NCBI GenBank assembly: GCA_003243255.1
Contig: QFQM01000003.1
Span: 1-64,000, forward strand
DNA length: 64,000 nt
Source of the DNA: Flavobacterium psychrophilum
GTDB lineage: Bacteria; Bacteroidota; Bacteroidia; Flavobacteriales; Flavobacteriaceae
Direction of reading: 5' to 3'
Both the position numbers and the translations under genes were made by a program. The notes under the pieces are model-generated. The model made no database searches and was not told the origin of the DNA. It saw only the letters and a list, made by a program, of their open reading frames with translations. Below are positions 29,061-37,111 of this stretch, in pieces. Numbering within the stretch: the first letter of the stretch is position 1; each line of letters starts with the position of its first letter.

Positions 29061-29142
29061 AATAAAAAAGGGAAAACGTTGCTGTTTTCCCTTTTTTTGC
29101 CCCCAAAAATACCGTAAAAATTAATTTACTAATGCTATTTTC
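29061..29142. repeat. Terminator-bearing direct repeat, copy 1
   Basis: 82 bases, matching 29311-29392 at 77 positions. It holds the stem AAAAAAGGGAAAAC / GTTTTCCCTTTTTT (about 29064-29097) and then CCCCCAAAAAT and an AT-rich stretch ending AATGCTATTTTC. The hairpin has A and T flanks that could stop transcription on both strands. Confidence 0.85.
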
Positions 29143-29310
29143 TATTGTAAACATAGTATGTTTCTTAAAATGAAACAACAGTTTTAGATAAAATGCACAC
29201 AAATTCGATTAAATGCATTCATTCCCGACAAACTGCATTTTTTAACATTTATCTTTTAACTACCAAATAATAAGTCATTGAAAATTAGAACCCAAACAGA
29301 ACCATCATAA

Positions 29311-29392
29311 AATAAGAAAGGGAAAACATTGCTGTTTTCCCTTTCTCTGCCCCCAAAAATACTGTAAAAATTAATTTACTAATGCTATTTTC
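29311..29392. repeat. Terminator-bearing direct repeat, copy 2
   Basis: Lies exactly 250 bases after copy 1 and about 80 bases past the purF stop. The five differences (A/G, G/A, T/C, T/C, C/T) are all transitions, and the stem stays paired apart from its outer ends. It probably serves as the first purF terminator on the minus strand. Confidence 0.85.
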
Positions 29393-29469
29393 AGGAGCGA
29401 ATATATAAAGTTCATATTTTCTCAACAAGCTTTTCCGACAAAAGGCATTAAAACTCGTTAAGAAGCTAC

Positions 29470-31368
29470 TTAGTAAGCTCTTGCGTCGTTTCCTTCATAG
29501 AAATTGATGAATGCACGGTTCACAACACGGTTACCACCCGGTGTAGGATAGTCTCCTGTAAAGTACCAGTCACCCAGATTTTTAGGACAAGCTTTATGCA
29601 GGTTATCTACGCTCTGGAAGATAATCTTCACTTCTGCGTTAATACCTTCAGAGCTTAGCATTTCAGCAATCTTATCAGAGATTTCCTGATCGGTAAACGG
29701 TGCATAGAACTCAGTAACATGATTTACAACTTCTGTATCCGGCAGGTTTTCCTGTGCTTTACATTTTTTGTAAACGTCTTCAATAATATGTTCCATGCCT
29801 CTTTCTTTCAGAAGCTCATGTGCCGCCTGGAAAGCAACAAGACCTTCTAGCTTTGCCATATCGATACCATAACAGTCAGGATACCTGATCTGCGGCGCAG
29901 ACGATACTACAACGATACGCTTTGGCGAAAGCCTGTCCATCATTTTCAGGATACTCTTTTTAAGAGTAGTTCCCCTAACGATAGAGTCATCGATAATAAC
30001 AAGGTTATCCTGCGGCTTGATAACACCATAGGTAACATCATATACGTGAGCCACTAAATCGTCACGGCTGCTGTCTTCGGTAATAAAGGTACGCAGCTTA
30101 GCGTCTTTAATAGCAATTTTCTCTGTACGTATCTTAACTTTAAGAAGCTCTTCAAGCGTTTCTTCAGTAAGTGTATTCCTGTGTTCAAGGATATGTTTGT
30201 TCTTACGCTGGTTAAGGAAATCCTGAGCAGCCTCTACCATACCGTAGAATGACGTCTCTGCCGTATTCGGTATGAATGAGAACACAGTATTATCGGTATC
30301 ATCTTCAATAGCTTCAAGCACTTGTGGCAATACAAGCTTACCAAGGTCTTTACGCTCCTGATAAATCTCTGCATCACTACCTCTTGAGAAGTAGATCCTT
30401 TCAAAAGAACATGCTTTTTTAGGCAGTGCAGGGATAATTTCCTCTACCGACACCTTACCGCTTTTCTTAACGATGATAGCATGACCAGGCTCAAGCTCTT
30501 TAACTGCATCAAACGGAACGTTGAATACCGTCTGGATAACCGGTCTTTCCGATGCTACAACAGCAATCTCATCATCCTGGTAATAGTATGCCGGACGGAT
30601 ACCTGCAGGATCACGGAAAACAAAACTGTCACCATGCCCTATAAGGCCAGCCATTGCATAACCACCATCCCACTGTTTAGAAGCACGCTTAAGTATCTTA
30701 GCAATATTAAGCCTTTCCGATATGATAGCCGAAGCCTCCTGTTTTGTATAACCTTCATTTTTACAATCCTGGTAAAGATCAGCCACCTCACCATCAAGGA
30801 AATGACCTATCTTTTCCATTACCGTTACCGTATCGGCAAGCTCTTTAGGGTGCTGGCCAAGTTCAACAAGGCTGTCAAAAAGCTGCTTAACATTAGTCAT
30901 GTTAAAGTTACCGGCAACAATAAGGTTACGGTGCATCCAGTTGTTCTGACGAAGGAACGGGTGAACACTCTCGATACTGTTTTTACCGAAAGTTCCGTAA
31001 CGTACGTGGCCTAAGAAAACTTCACCTATATAAGGAAGGTTCTCTTTTTGTGCCGCTACGCTATTATTATATTCAGGGTGTGCCGTAAGCTCTTCGTTAA
31101 TTCGCTCATTGATTTGCTTAAACACATCCTGTATAGGCTGCTGCTGGTTAGATCTTACGCGGCTAATGTAGCGCTGACCCGGCTCAACATCAAGTTTAAT
31201 ACTCGCAAATCCCGCACCGTCCTGTCCACGGTTATGCTGCTTTTCCATAAGCAGGTACATTTTCTGTATCCCGTAAAAAGCAGTTCCGTACTTTTCTTTG
31301 TAGTATTCTAATGGCTTTAATAATCTTAACAGCGCAATACCGCATTCATGTTTTAAAGCGTCACTCAT
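29470..31368 (-). CDS. purF: Amidophosphoribosyltransferase-like protein (long Bacteroidota form)
   Basis: 632 residues from the ATG at 31368 (MSDALKHEC); the frame is open 17 codons further up, but those lie outside the family. C9 would be the N-terminal nucleophile after removal of an 8-residue propeptide. The class II glutaminase domain shows NRGQDGAGFAS, GHVRYGT and RNLIVAGNFNMTN. The phosphoribosyltransferase domain shows the PRPP loop VIIDDSIVRGTT. It makes phosphoribosylamine, the first step of purine synthesis. It is about 130 residues longer than the usual PurF (about 500), with inserted segments and a longer C-terminus; a related but distinct role is possible. Confidence 0.82.
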   Translation of the reverse strand: MSDALKHECGIALLRLLKPLEYYKEKYGTAFYGIQKMYLLMEKQHNRGQDGAGFASIKLDVEPGQRYISRVRSNQQQPIQDVFKQINERINEELTAHPEYNNSVAAQKENLPYIGEVFLGHVRYGTFGKNSIESVHPFLRQNNWMHRNLIVAGNFNMTNVKQLFDSLVELGQHPKELADTVTVMEKIGHFLDGEVADLYQDCKNEGYTKQEASAIISERLNIAKILKRASKQWDGGYAMAGLIGHGDSFVFRDPAGIRPAYYYQDDEIAVVASERPVIQTVFNVPFDAVKELEPGHAIIVKKSGKVSVEEIIPALPKKACSFERIYFSRGSDAEIYQERKDLGKLVLPQVLEAIEDDTDNTVFSFIPNTAETSFYGMVEAAQDFLNQRKNKHILEHRNTLTEETLEELLKVKIRTEKIAIKDAKLRTFITEDSSRDDLVAHVYDVTYGVIKPQDNLVIIDDSIVRGTTLKKSILKMMDRLSPKRIVVVSSAPQIRYPDCYGIDMAKLEGLVAFQAAHELLKERGMEHIIEDVYKKCKAQENLPDTEVVNHVTEFYAPFTDQEISDKIAEMLSSEGINAEVKIIFQSVDNLHKACPKNLGDWYFTGDYPTPGGNRVVNRAFINFYEGNDARAY

Positions 31369-31403
31369 AATAGTGTGTTGTGTGTTTTTGTTGTATTTCC
31401 TAT

Positions 31404-31428
31404 TAAAAAAAGCCCGCAATTGGGCTTA
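31404..31428 (-). terminator. Terminator between the PfkB-family gene and purF
   Basis: AAGCCCAATTGCGGGCTT then T7 on the minus strand, 9 bases past the PfkB stop. It means purF is mostly transcribed from its own promoter. Confidence 0.8.
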
Positions 31429-31436
31429 AGTTTTCT

Positions 31437-32369
31437 TTATTCGTTTTCAAGCGCGATGTCAAACTGCGTCAGTGCCTTGAATTGTTGCAGGCGCTCCAGC
31501 ACCTCCTCTTTCGTGAGACTTATCATTCGCTCCGGCCCAAACTTCTCTACACAGAAAGAAGCCAGATTAGAACCGTATATTATCGCATTTTTCATGTTAT
31601 CAAACGAGATGTTCTCGCTTTGCGCAATGTACCCCGCAAAACCTCCGGCAAACGTATCACCAGCTCCTGTTGGGTCAAACACTTCTTCAAGCGGAAGTGC
31701 CGGCGCAAAGAATATTTGTTTATCATTGAAAAGTAAAGCACCATGCTCCCCTTTTTTGATGACTACAAACTTAGGCCCCATCTCCTGTATTTTAGCCGCA
31801 GCCTTCACAAGCGAATATTCACCTGTAAGCTGGCGTGCCTCTTCATCATTTACTGTAATTACATCTACACGCTTAATAACTTCCTTAAGTTCAGGCAGCG
31901 CACAGTCCATCCAGAAGTTCATGGTATCAAGAACTACCAGCTTAGGCTTAACCGCCACCTGGTCAAGCACACTGATTTGTACCAGCGGGTGCAGGTTGCC
32001 CAGCATAACCACTTCGGCATCCTTAAAGTTTTCAGGAACTACCGGTTTAAAATCAGCAAGGGTATTCAGTTCTGTTACAAGGGTATCGCGTGAGTTAAGA
32101 TCGTTGTGGTAGCGACCGCTCCAAAAGAAGGTTTTACCACCTTTAACCACTTCAAGTGCAGAAATATCAATATTCCTTTCAGTAAAAAGATCAAGATATT
32201 CCTGTGGGAAGTCCTCACCAACTACTGACACTACGGCCGATTTAACTTTAAAGAATGATGCTGAAAAACCTATATACATGCCGGCTCCACCAAGTATTTT
32301 TCCGGTTTTGCCAAAAGGCGATTCTATAGCATCAAAAGCTACCGAGCCTACAATCAGTAATTTGTTCAT
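31437..32369 (-). CDS. PfkB-family carbohydrate/nucleoside kinase
   Basis: 310 residues of the ribokinase fold. The N-terminal stretch GSVAFDAIESPFGKTGKILGGAGMYIG holds the substrate-side glycines. The C-terminal signature DPTGAGDTFAGGFAGYIA contains the catalytic base D238. VIKKGEHGALLF precedes it. The family phosphorylates sugars or nucleosides with ATP. The start of the protein lacks the classic two-glycine ribokinase motif spacing, and its place beside purF suggests a purine or ribose link; adenosine, ribose and other substrates are all possible. It has a strong promoter of its own. Confidence 0.85.
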   Translation of the reverse strand: MNKLLIVGSVAFDAIESPFGKTGKILGGAGMYIGFSASFFKVKSAVVSVVGEDFPQEYLDLFTERNIDISALEVVKGGKTFFWSGRYHNDLNSRDTLVTELNTLADFKPVVPENFKDAEVVMLGNLHPLVQISVLDQVAVKPKLVVLDTMNFWMDCALPELKEVIKRVDVITVNDEEARQLTGEYSLVKAAAKIQEMGPKFVVIKKGEHGALLFNDKQIFFAPALPLEEVFDPTGAGDTFAGGFAGYIAQSENISFDNMKNAIIYGSNLASFCVEKFGPERMISLTKEEVLERLQQFKALTQFDIALENE

Positions 32370-32392
32370 AAAAGATAATGAAATTGAGGATG

Positions 32393-32423
32393 CAAAGATA
32401 ATTTATATCTTCAATACATACAA
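32393..32423 (-). promoter_or_regulatory. Promoter of the PfkB-family kinase gene
   Basis: On the minus strand, TTG (32423-32421), 20 bases, then TATCTTTG (32400-32393), a close Bacteroidota promoter. The leader would be about 17 bases. Confidence 0.6.
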
Positions 32424-32620
32424 GATTTTGATTATCAAATTAAATTATGGTTACATATAGGAAATCAATGGGTTAGCAAGACAATACAACTATAACGATA
32501 ATAATATATAAATCAGCATTCATCATTTATTGTTACTCATTATTTACATCATATTATTAATGGTTATCTTTTGAGTTACAATCTGGATTTTTATATTTGA
32601 ATTTTCATAATTTACCTACA

Positions 32621-33415
32621 ATGTTTTTCAAAAAGAAAAAACTTAGCGAAACGGAGTTTGCTAACAAATTTGCTTTAGCATTAAAGAATGAGTTCCCGGA
32701 AGTCGAAATTACATCTATTAACAAACTTGAAATAACATCTTCTTTAAATTCCGACCCTTACACTCATTTTTTAGATAATGCTTATAGCGAATATCTTCGC
32801 GACACAAAAGATTTAAGCGCAATAATCACAAAATATGTTTTAAGCACTTCTGACATATACCTTCCTAAACAGCCGGTTAACCCAGAGAAAATATTCCCTG
32901 TAATAAAAGACATACGATTTTTAAATGAGCTTGATAGATTACCCGGAGATATAAGATCAAAACATTTTTATGAGACTTACAATTCTGAATTATTCATAAT
33001 GTATGTTGAAGATGCAGAGCACACAGTCAACTACATATCAAAGGAGGACATTGAAGAAGCAAACATTAGTTTAGACCAATTAAGAACACTAGCTATAGAA
33101 AATTTCAAAAATCAAATCTCGATTGAAAAACATGGTGATAATGGATACTATATGCTTGTAGCAGGCGGAACATATGAATCCAGCCTTATTCTTTTAAACA
33201 TATGGGATCATGAAAATTTCCCTGTAAAAGGAAATATCGTTATAGGCATCCCTTCACGTGATTTACTCCTTATAACCGGCAGTCAGGATTCGAAGGGCTT
33301 ACATAAACTATACGATATTGTAGAAGACATATCAAAAAGAGGAGACCATTTAGTTTCAGACAAACTTTTTGAATATAAAACCGGAAAATTTGAATTATTA
33401 GACATCCAACCTTAA
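32621..33415 (+). CDS. DUF1444-like cytoplasmic protein, 264 aa
   Basis: The ATG at 32621 (MFFKKKKLSETEF) is preferred; the frame opens 8 codons earlier only with a TTG. There is no signal peptide or membrane span. The C-terminal part, GIPSRDLLLITGSQDSKG and FEYKTGKFELLD, resembles the DUF1444/YtpQ family, whose function is not known; the match is by eye. Codon use is more AT-rich than in neighbouring genes. It is 4 bases before the aspartyl-protease-like gene, and the next lipoprotein gene overlaps that one, so the three form one operon. Confidence 0.6.
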   Translation: MFFKKKKLSETEFANKFALALKNEFPEVEITSINKLEITSSLNSDPYTHFLDNAYSEYLRDTKDLSAIITKYVLSTSDIYLPKQPVNPEKIFPVIKDIRFLNELDRLPGDIRSKHFYETYNSELFIMYVEDAEHTVNYISKEDIEEANISLDQLRTLAIENFKNQISIEKHGDNGYYMLVAGGTYESSLILLNIWDHENFPVKGNIVIGIPSRDLLLITGSQDSKGLHKLYDIVEDISKRGDHLVSDKLFEYKTGKFELLDIQP

Positions 33416-33419
33416 ACCA

Positions 33420-34271
33420 ATGAACCGATTATCCCTTTTATTACTTTTTATCAGCCTTTCGGCTTTTGCACAAATTAAAATCCCTTTTACCCTTACCGAT
33501 GGCGGCCATACCTTAGTTAAAGCTAAAATCAACGGCGTAGAGGGCATGTTCATATTCGATACCGGTGCCGGGCTAAACATGATAACCAAAAAATTTGCTG
33601 ATAAAGTCGGCACCCTGCAAAAGACAGATGAATTCTATGTGGGCCACCGTGCCACCGGCGAAGCCATAGACACCGACCTTTACCTTACCAAAACCATTGA
33701 AATGGGTGATTTTAAGATCGACGGGCAAATGACATCGGTTATTGATATTGAATTCCCAATTGACGGACTTATTTCATTGATGCCATTTAAGGATAAGGCA
33801 ATCACTATTGACTATACTAATAAAGTATTGGTAATTGAAACTAAAAAGAGTGTTGACCAGCTAACCAAAACCGGAAAAACAATCCCGATCCAGATTGATG
33901 ATGAAAAAGGAAAAACATTAGGCATTAATACCTATATAACACTTGGCAACAAACTTAACTTGCAGGTAGTTTTAGACAGCGGTGCAGGATTTAATGTATT
34001 CCGTTTCAGTTCACGTTATATGGATGAGCTGGGCATTGACCCCGCAAAAACAGAGAAAACGTCACGCAAAAGTGAATTTACAGGCAGCGAGAATAACTAT
34101 TACAGCACAATGGTAAGCAGCATGACTACTAAAGATGCATCCATTAAAAAAGAGAACTTCAAGGCTACTTTTATAGACGGACTGATCTATCAGGGTATTA
34201 TGTGCATCAATTGGTTAGGCAACAAGATCACTATAGACATTCCTAACAGTAAAATCATCGCTAACCAATAA
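33420..34271 (+). CDS. Exported retropepsin-like aspartyl protease
   Basis: 283 residues with a signal peptide (cleavage near SAFA-Q). Two lobes each carry an aspartyl-protease motif: FDTGAGLNMITKKFADKVG (about residue 47) and VLDSGAGFNVFRFS (about 186), each followed by a hydrophobic strand (LISLMPFKDKAI; GIMCINWLGNKI). A single chain with two D-[TS]-G-A motifs fits the bacterial pepsin-like or 'aspartyl protease family' proteins of Bacteroidota. It would act in the periplasm or at the surface on an unknown peptide. Its stop overlaps the next start by one base (TAATG), so the two are translationally coupled. Confidence 0.82.
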   Translation: MNRLSLLLLFISLSAFAQIKIPFTLTDGGHTLVKAKINGVEGMFIFDTGAGLNMITKKFADKVGTLQKTDEFYVGHRATGEAIDTDLYLTKTIEMGDFKIDGQMTSVIDIEFPIDGLISLMPFKDKAITIDYTNKVLVIETKKSVDQLTKTGKTIPIQIDDEKGKTLGINTYITLGNKLNLQVVLDSGAGFNVFRFSSRYMDELGIDPAKTEKTSRKSEFTGSENNYYSTMVSSMTTKDASIKKENFKATFIDGLIYQGIMCINWLGNKITIDIPNSKIIANQ

Positions 34272-34858
34272 TGAAGAATATCCTTTTACTGGTAGTTATG
34301 ATACTACTTTTTAGTTGCCAAAAAGAAAAATCGACACAAACGGAAACAGAAACAACTTCAGAAAACAGCACTGAAATACCACAGGCAAATGATGAGTTTC
34401 AAATGTATCTGAACAAATTCCCCGAAGTGAAATTACCTCTTGACATCGAACCGTGCAGTATTGATGATTCAAAAATGAAGATGCTCAATGACAGCACCCT
34501 TATATATGGCAAAATACCGTCAAATGGAAAATACATAACCACAATCAGCTTTGAGATTGCCGATTGCCTGTTACCCAGAATTACCACATATACGCTTAGC
34601 GGAAAAATAATAGATTCTAAATCTGTCGTGATCGGGCTTTGCGGGTCAGACCCCTGCTACGAATGCAATGAATATTTTAGGATAGGTAAAGATTACAGAA
34701 TATACTCCTGTGATTCTGCACGTTATGATGATTGCATCAATAAAGTAAGTGACACTGTAACCAATATCATTACCTACAAACAAGGAAAACTGAACAGTAC
34801 AGGAAAAATTGAGTTATCAGCAGAAAAACAAAAAACATATTACACTAAGAAATCATAA
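34271..34858 (+). CDS. Hypothetical lipoprotein, 195 aa
   Basis: Signal MKNILLLVVMILLFSC puts the lipid anchor on C16, followed by QKEKSTQTETETTSENS, a hydrophilic linker. The mature domain has several cysteines (CGSDPCYECNEYF and YSCDSARYDDCINK), suggesting disulfides in the periplasm. I do not recognise the family. It is translationally coupled to the aspartyl protease, so it may be its partner or substrate carrier. It ends convergently with rnhA, overlapping it by 6 bases. Confidence 0.72.
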   Translation: MKNILLLVVMILLFSCQKEKSTQTETETTSENSTEIPQANDEFQMYLNKFPEVKLPLDIEPCSIDDSKMKMLNDSTLIYGKIPSNGKYITTISFEIADCLLPRITTYTLSGKIIDSKSVVIGLCGSDPCYECNEYFRIGKDYRIYSCDSARYDDCINKVSDTVTNIITYKQGKLNSTGKIELSAEKQKTYYTKKS

Positions 34859-35332
34859 GAGCTTCTGTCCTTCTTCCTCATAATACGCATCTACATTTAG
34901 TTGCGGCTGCGTGGATGCCATAGCAGCCAACTGATCGCAGCGTTCGTTTTGCGGATGGTTGTTGTGGCCTTTTATCCACTTAAAGTCTACCTTATGCTGG
35001 CGGTATATTTTTAGGAAGCGTTTCCACAGGTCGGGATTCTTCTTGTCTTTATAGCCTTTTTTCTCCCAACCGAACACCCAGCCCTTAGTTACTGAGTCAA
35101 CCACATATTTAGAGTCACTCACTATAAGTACTGCAGTATTGGGCTTTGAGAGCTTTTCAAGACCAACAATCACCGCCAGTAATTCCATTCGGTTATTGGT
35201 CGTAAGACGAAAACCTTCATAAAACTCCTTACGGTAGCCGGTACCTACCTGCTCCATGACTACACCATAGCCTCCCGGACCAGGATTTCCTTTGGCAGCG
35301 CCATCTGTATATATGTGTACGGTATGTGACAA
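34853..35332 (-). CDS. rnhA: Ribonuclease HI
   Basis: 159 residues, the usual size. Carboxylate residues are in place: D10 (IYTDGAAKGNPGPGGYG), Glu in TTNNRMELLAVI (about 48), Asp in VSDSKYVVDS (about 70) and Asp in NERCDQLAAMAS (about 139). W-I-KGHNNHP supplies the conserved histidine loop. It cuts the RNA strand of RNA-DNA hybrids. It is the last gene of the purN-unknown-rnhA run on the minus strand, 15 bases after the unknown gene. Confidence 0.95.
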   Translation of the reverse strand: MSHTVHIYTDGAAKGNPGPGGYGVVMEQVGTGYRKEFYEGFRLTTNNRMELLAVIVGLEKLSKPNTAVLIVSDSKYVVDSVTKGWVFGWEKKGYKDKKNPDLWKRFLKIYRQHKVDFKWIKGHNNHPQNERCDQLAAMASTQPQLNVDAYYEEEGQKLL

Positions 35333-35347
35333 TTTTAGTTGATTTGA

Positions 35348-35929
35348 TTATTTTGTAATAGCAATTGTTTTAACCAGGTTGTCAAACACCACTATATCTT
35401 TTGCATCTTTAGCGTGGATGTATATATTGTAGACAAAATTGCCCATAAATATCTTCACCGATTGATCAATTATTATACAGGAATTACCTTTCCCGTCTTT
35501 TTCCCTGTAAGACATTGAATTGACCGTTGCTTTTTTACCACTTATATTTACCTGCGTTAAAGGCTGCAAAATTTTTAAATCAGGCGCATTGACTTTAATA
35601 TTTTTCTGAAACGCCAAAAACTCATTAAAGTCACGTAATTTTTTATGCAATCCACTGACAGTAACAGTAAGAAAAACCTTTTTGTCATTATCAGCCCTGG
35701 TTTTATGGTACCTGATTATCTCAATACTCCCGACAGCAACACCCTGAACAGCACTTTCAACATTCCAGTTATATTTTTTTAGTACAGGTATAAAATCTTT
35801 ATTCTGCACACCATACCAACCAGGCTTATCAAATGAAAAACCCAATTCCTGAATTTTAAATTTGCCCTCCGAAGACCTCTGATTTACCGAAAACAGTAAA
35901 ACAAAAATTACACTAAGTATTCTTACCAT
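35348..35929 (-). CDS. Hypothetical exported protein, 193 aa
   Basis: An N-terminal hydrophobic stretch (MVRILSVIFVLLFSVNQ) suggests export. The rest is a mix of beta strands and charged turns (FKIQELGFSFDKPGWYG; KIFMGNFVYNIYIHAKDA). The pattern resembles small periplasmic proteins that are reported with PsbP-like or DUF folds, but I cannot name a family. Its start overlaps the purN stop by 17 bases, so translation of the two is linked, although no functional tie to purine synthesis is apparent. Confidence 0.65.
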   Translation of the reverse strand: MVRILSVIFVLLFSVNQRSSEGKFKIQELGFSFDKPGWYGVQNKDFIPVLKKYNWNVESAVQGVAVGSIEIIRYHKTRADNDKKVFLTVTVSGLHKKLRDFNEFLAFQKNIKVNAPDLKILQPLTQVNISGKKATVNSMSYREKDGKGNSCIIIDQSVKIFMGNFVYNIYIHAKDAKDIVVFDNLVKTIAITK

Positions 35930-36488
35930 TATTTAAGAGTGTTTCAATAATACGTGGAAAATGCTCATGCTCCAGTGAAAGCACTTTTAATGCTACTTCT
36001 TCTGCACTTATACACTCTTCTACCGCAATAGCGTGCTGATAGATGATATTCCCCTCATCATAATTATCGTTTACATAATGTATGGTAATACCACTTTCTT
36101 TATCCTTGTTTTCAAGCACTGCACGGTGCACATGGATACCGTACATACCTTTTCCCCCATACTTAGGCAGCAGCGCCGGATGGATATTTATCACTTTATG
36201 AGGGTACTGCGCAATAATATCTGACGGAAATTTAAGTAAAAAACCTGCCAAAACGATAAGATCGGGCTGAATTTCATTTACAATTTGAAGCACTTTTCCT
36301 TCATTTAGCTCCTCACGGGTAAAAACATGAGCAGGCACATTATAGTTTTTTGCCTTTTCAATTACCCCTGCATTTTGATTGTTTGTGAGCACCGCCGACA
36401 CCTCAAATCGCTCTTTTCCGTCGAAATACTGCATTATCTGCTCTGCGTTAGAGCCTCCACCTGAAGCAAAAAGGATGATTTTTTTCAT
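35913..36488 (-). CDS. purN: Phosphoribosylglycinamide formyltransferase
   Basis: 191 residues. Typical N-terminal FASGGGSNAEQIMQYF binds the phosphoribosyl substrate. The catalytic Asn and His are in INIHPALLPKYGGKGMYGIHVHRAV (near residues 97-99), and the catalytic Asp is in YVNDNYDEGNIIYQ. It transfers a formyl group from 10-formyl-tetrahydrofolate to GAR in purine synthesis, in the cytoplasm. First gene of a minus-strand operon with the unknown exported protein and rnhA, divergent from acpP. Confidence 0.95.
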   Translation of the reverse strand: MKKIILFASGGGSNAEQIMQYFDGKERFEVSAVLTNNQNAGVIEKAKNYNVPAHVFTREELNEGKVLQIVNEIQPDLIVLAGFLLKFPSDIIAQYPHKVINIHPALLPKYGGKGMYGIHVHRAVLENKDKESGITIHYVNDNYDEGNIIYQHAIAVEECISAEEVALKVLSLEHEHFPRIIETLLNNGKNT

Positions 36489-36627
36489 TTTTTGGAAAGA
36501 TTTTTACAACGTGATAACCACATTAATATCCTGCAAAATAACGGCGTTTTAAGATATTTCTAAAATTAATTTTCTAATTTAGTGCGACATTTTTTAGCGA
36601 AAACATGGTTTTAAAATAAAGTTTTTT

Positions 36628-36635
36628 ATTTTTGC
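36628..36635 (+). promoter_or_regulatory. -7 box for acpP
   Basis: TATTTTTG, exact TAnnTTTG, 31 bases before the acpP ATG. No clear TTG at the usual spacing. Confidence 0.5.
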
Positions 36636-36665
36636 CATTCAATTTAAATTCTAAAATTAAAGATT

Positions 36666-36902
36666 ATGTCAGACATTGCATCAAGAGTAAAGGCGATTAT
36701 CGTAGACAAATTAGGTGTTGACGAAAACGAAGTTGTAACAGAAGCTAGCTTCACAAATGATCTGGGAGCGGATTCTCTAGACACTGTTGAGCTTATCATG
36801 GAGTTTGAAAAAGAATTTGACATTCAGATTCCGGACGATCAGGCTGAAAACATTTCTACTGTTGGTCAGGCTATTTCTTACATCGAAGAGGCAAAAAAAT
36901 AA
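36666..36902 (+). CDS. acpP: Acyl carrier protein
   Basis: 78 residues, the standard length. The phosphopantetheine attachment serine is S37 in [20 protein letters not shown]. The acidic helix II recognition surface is complete. It carries growing acyl chains for fatty-acid synthesis. It lies 209 bases before fabF, with a hairpin and a second promoter between them, the classic acpP-fabF-rnc neighbourhood. Confidence 0.98.
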   Translation: MSDIASRVKAIIVDKLGVDENEVVTEASFTNDLGADSLDTVELIMEFEKEFDIQIPDDQAENISTVGQAISYIEEAKK

Positions 36903-36913
36903 TAAATATTAAA

Positions 36914-36943
36914 CATCCATGTAGCTCTTGAATTACATGGATG
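36914..36943 (+). promoter_or_regulatory. Inverted repeat between acpP and fabF
   Basis: Perfect 10-bp arms CATCCATGTA / TACATGGATG with a 10-base loop, 11 bases past the acpP stop, followed by TTATTATTTATT. The tail is not a pure T-run, so it is more likely a partial terminator or an mRNA 3'-end stabiliser than a full stop. Confidence 0.6.
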
Positions 36944-37084
36944 TTATTATTTATTGAACTATTTAAGGCCAAAACACACACAAGAAGCATGAGAACCTCT
37001 TAAAGACAGGGTGTTTTCATAAAAAAATATCATCAATGCCCATGTTTTCTAACCTTATATATAGAGTACATGGGTATTGTTCTT

Positions 37085-37092
37085 TAAATTTG
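37085..37092 (+). promoter_or_regulatory. -7 box for fabF
   Basis: TAAATTTG, exact TAnnTTTG. Transcription would begin near 37099, leaving about 13 bases of leader before the ATG at 37112. Confidence 0.5.
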
Positions 37093-37111
37093 AAACTATA
37101 AAATTGACCTT

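Larger units (their letters stand above)
29023..29469. other. Noncoding gap downstream of purF
   Basis: A 447-base AT-rich stretch between the sod terminator and the purF stop. It holds no plausible gene. Its main content is two copies of an 82-base element, each with a strong hairpin, described separately. The sequence between them (29143-29310) shows no similarity to the copies. Confidence 0.6.
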
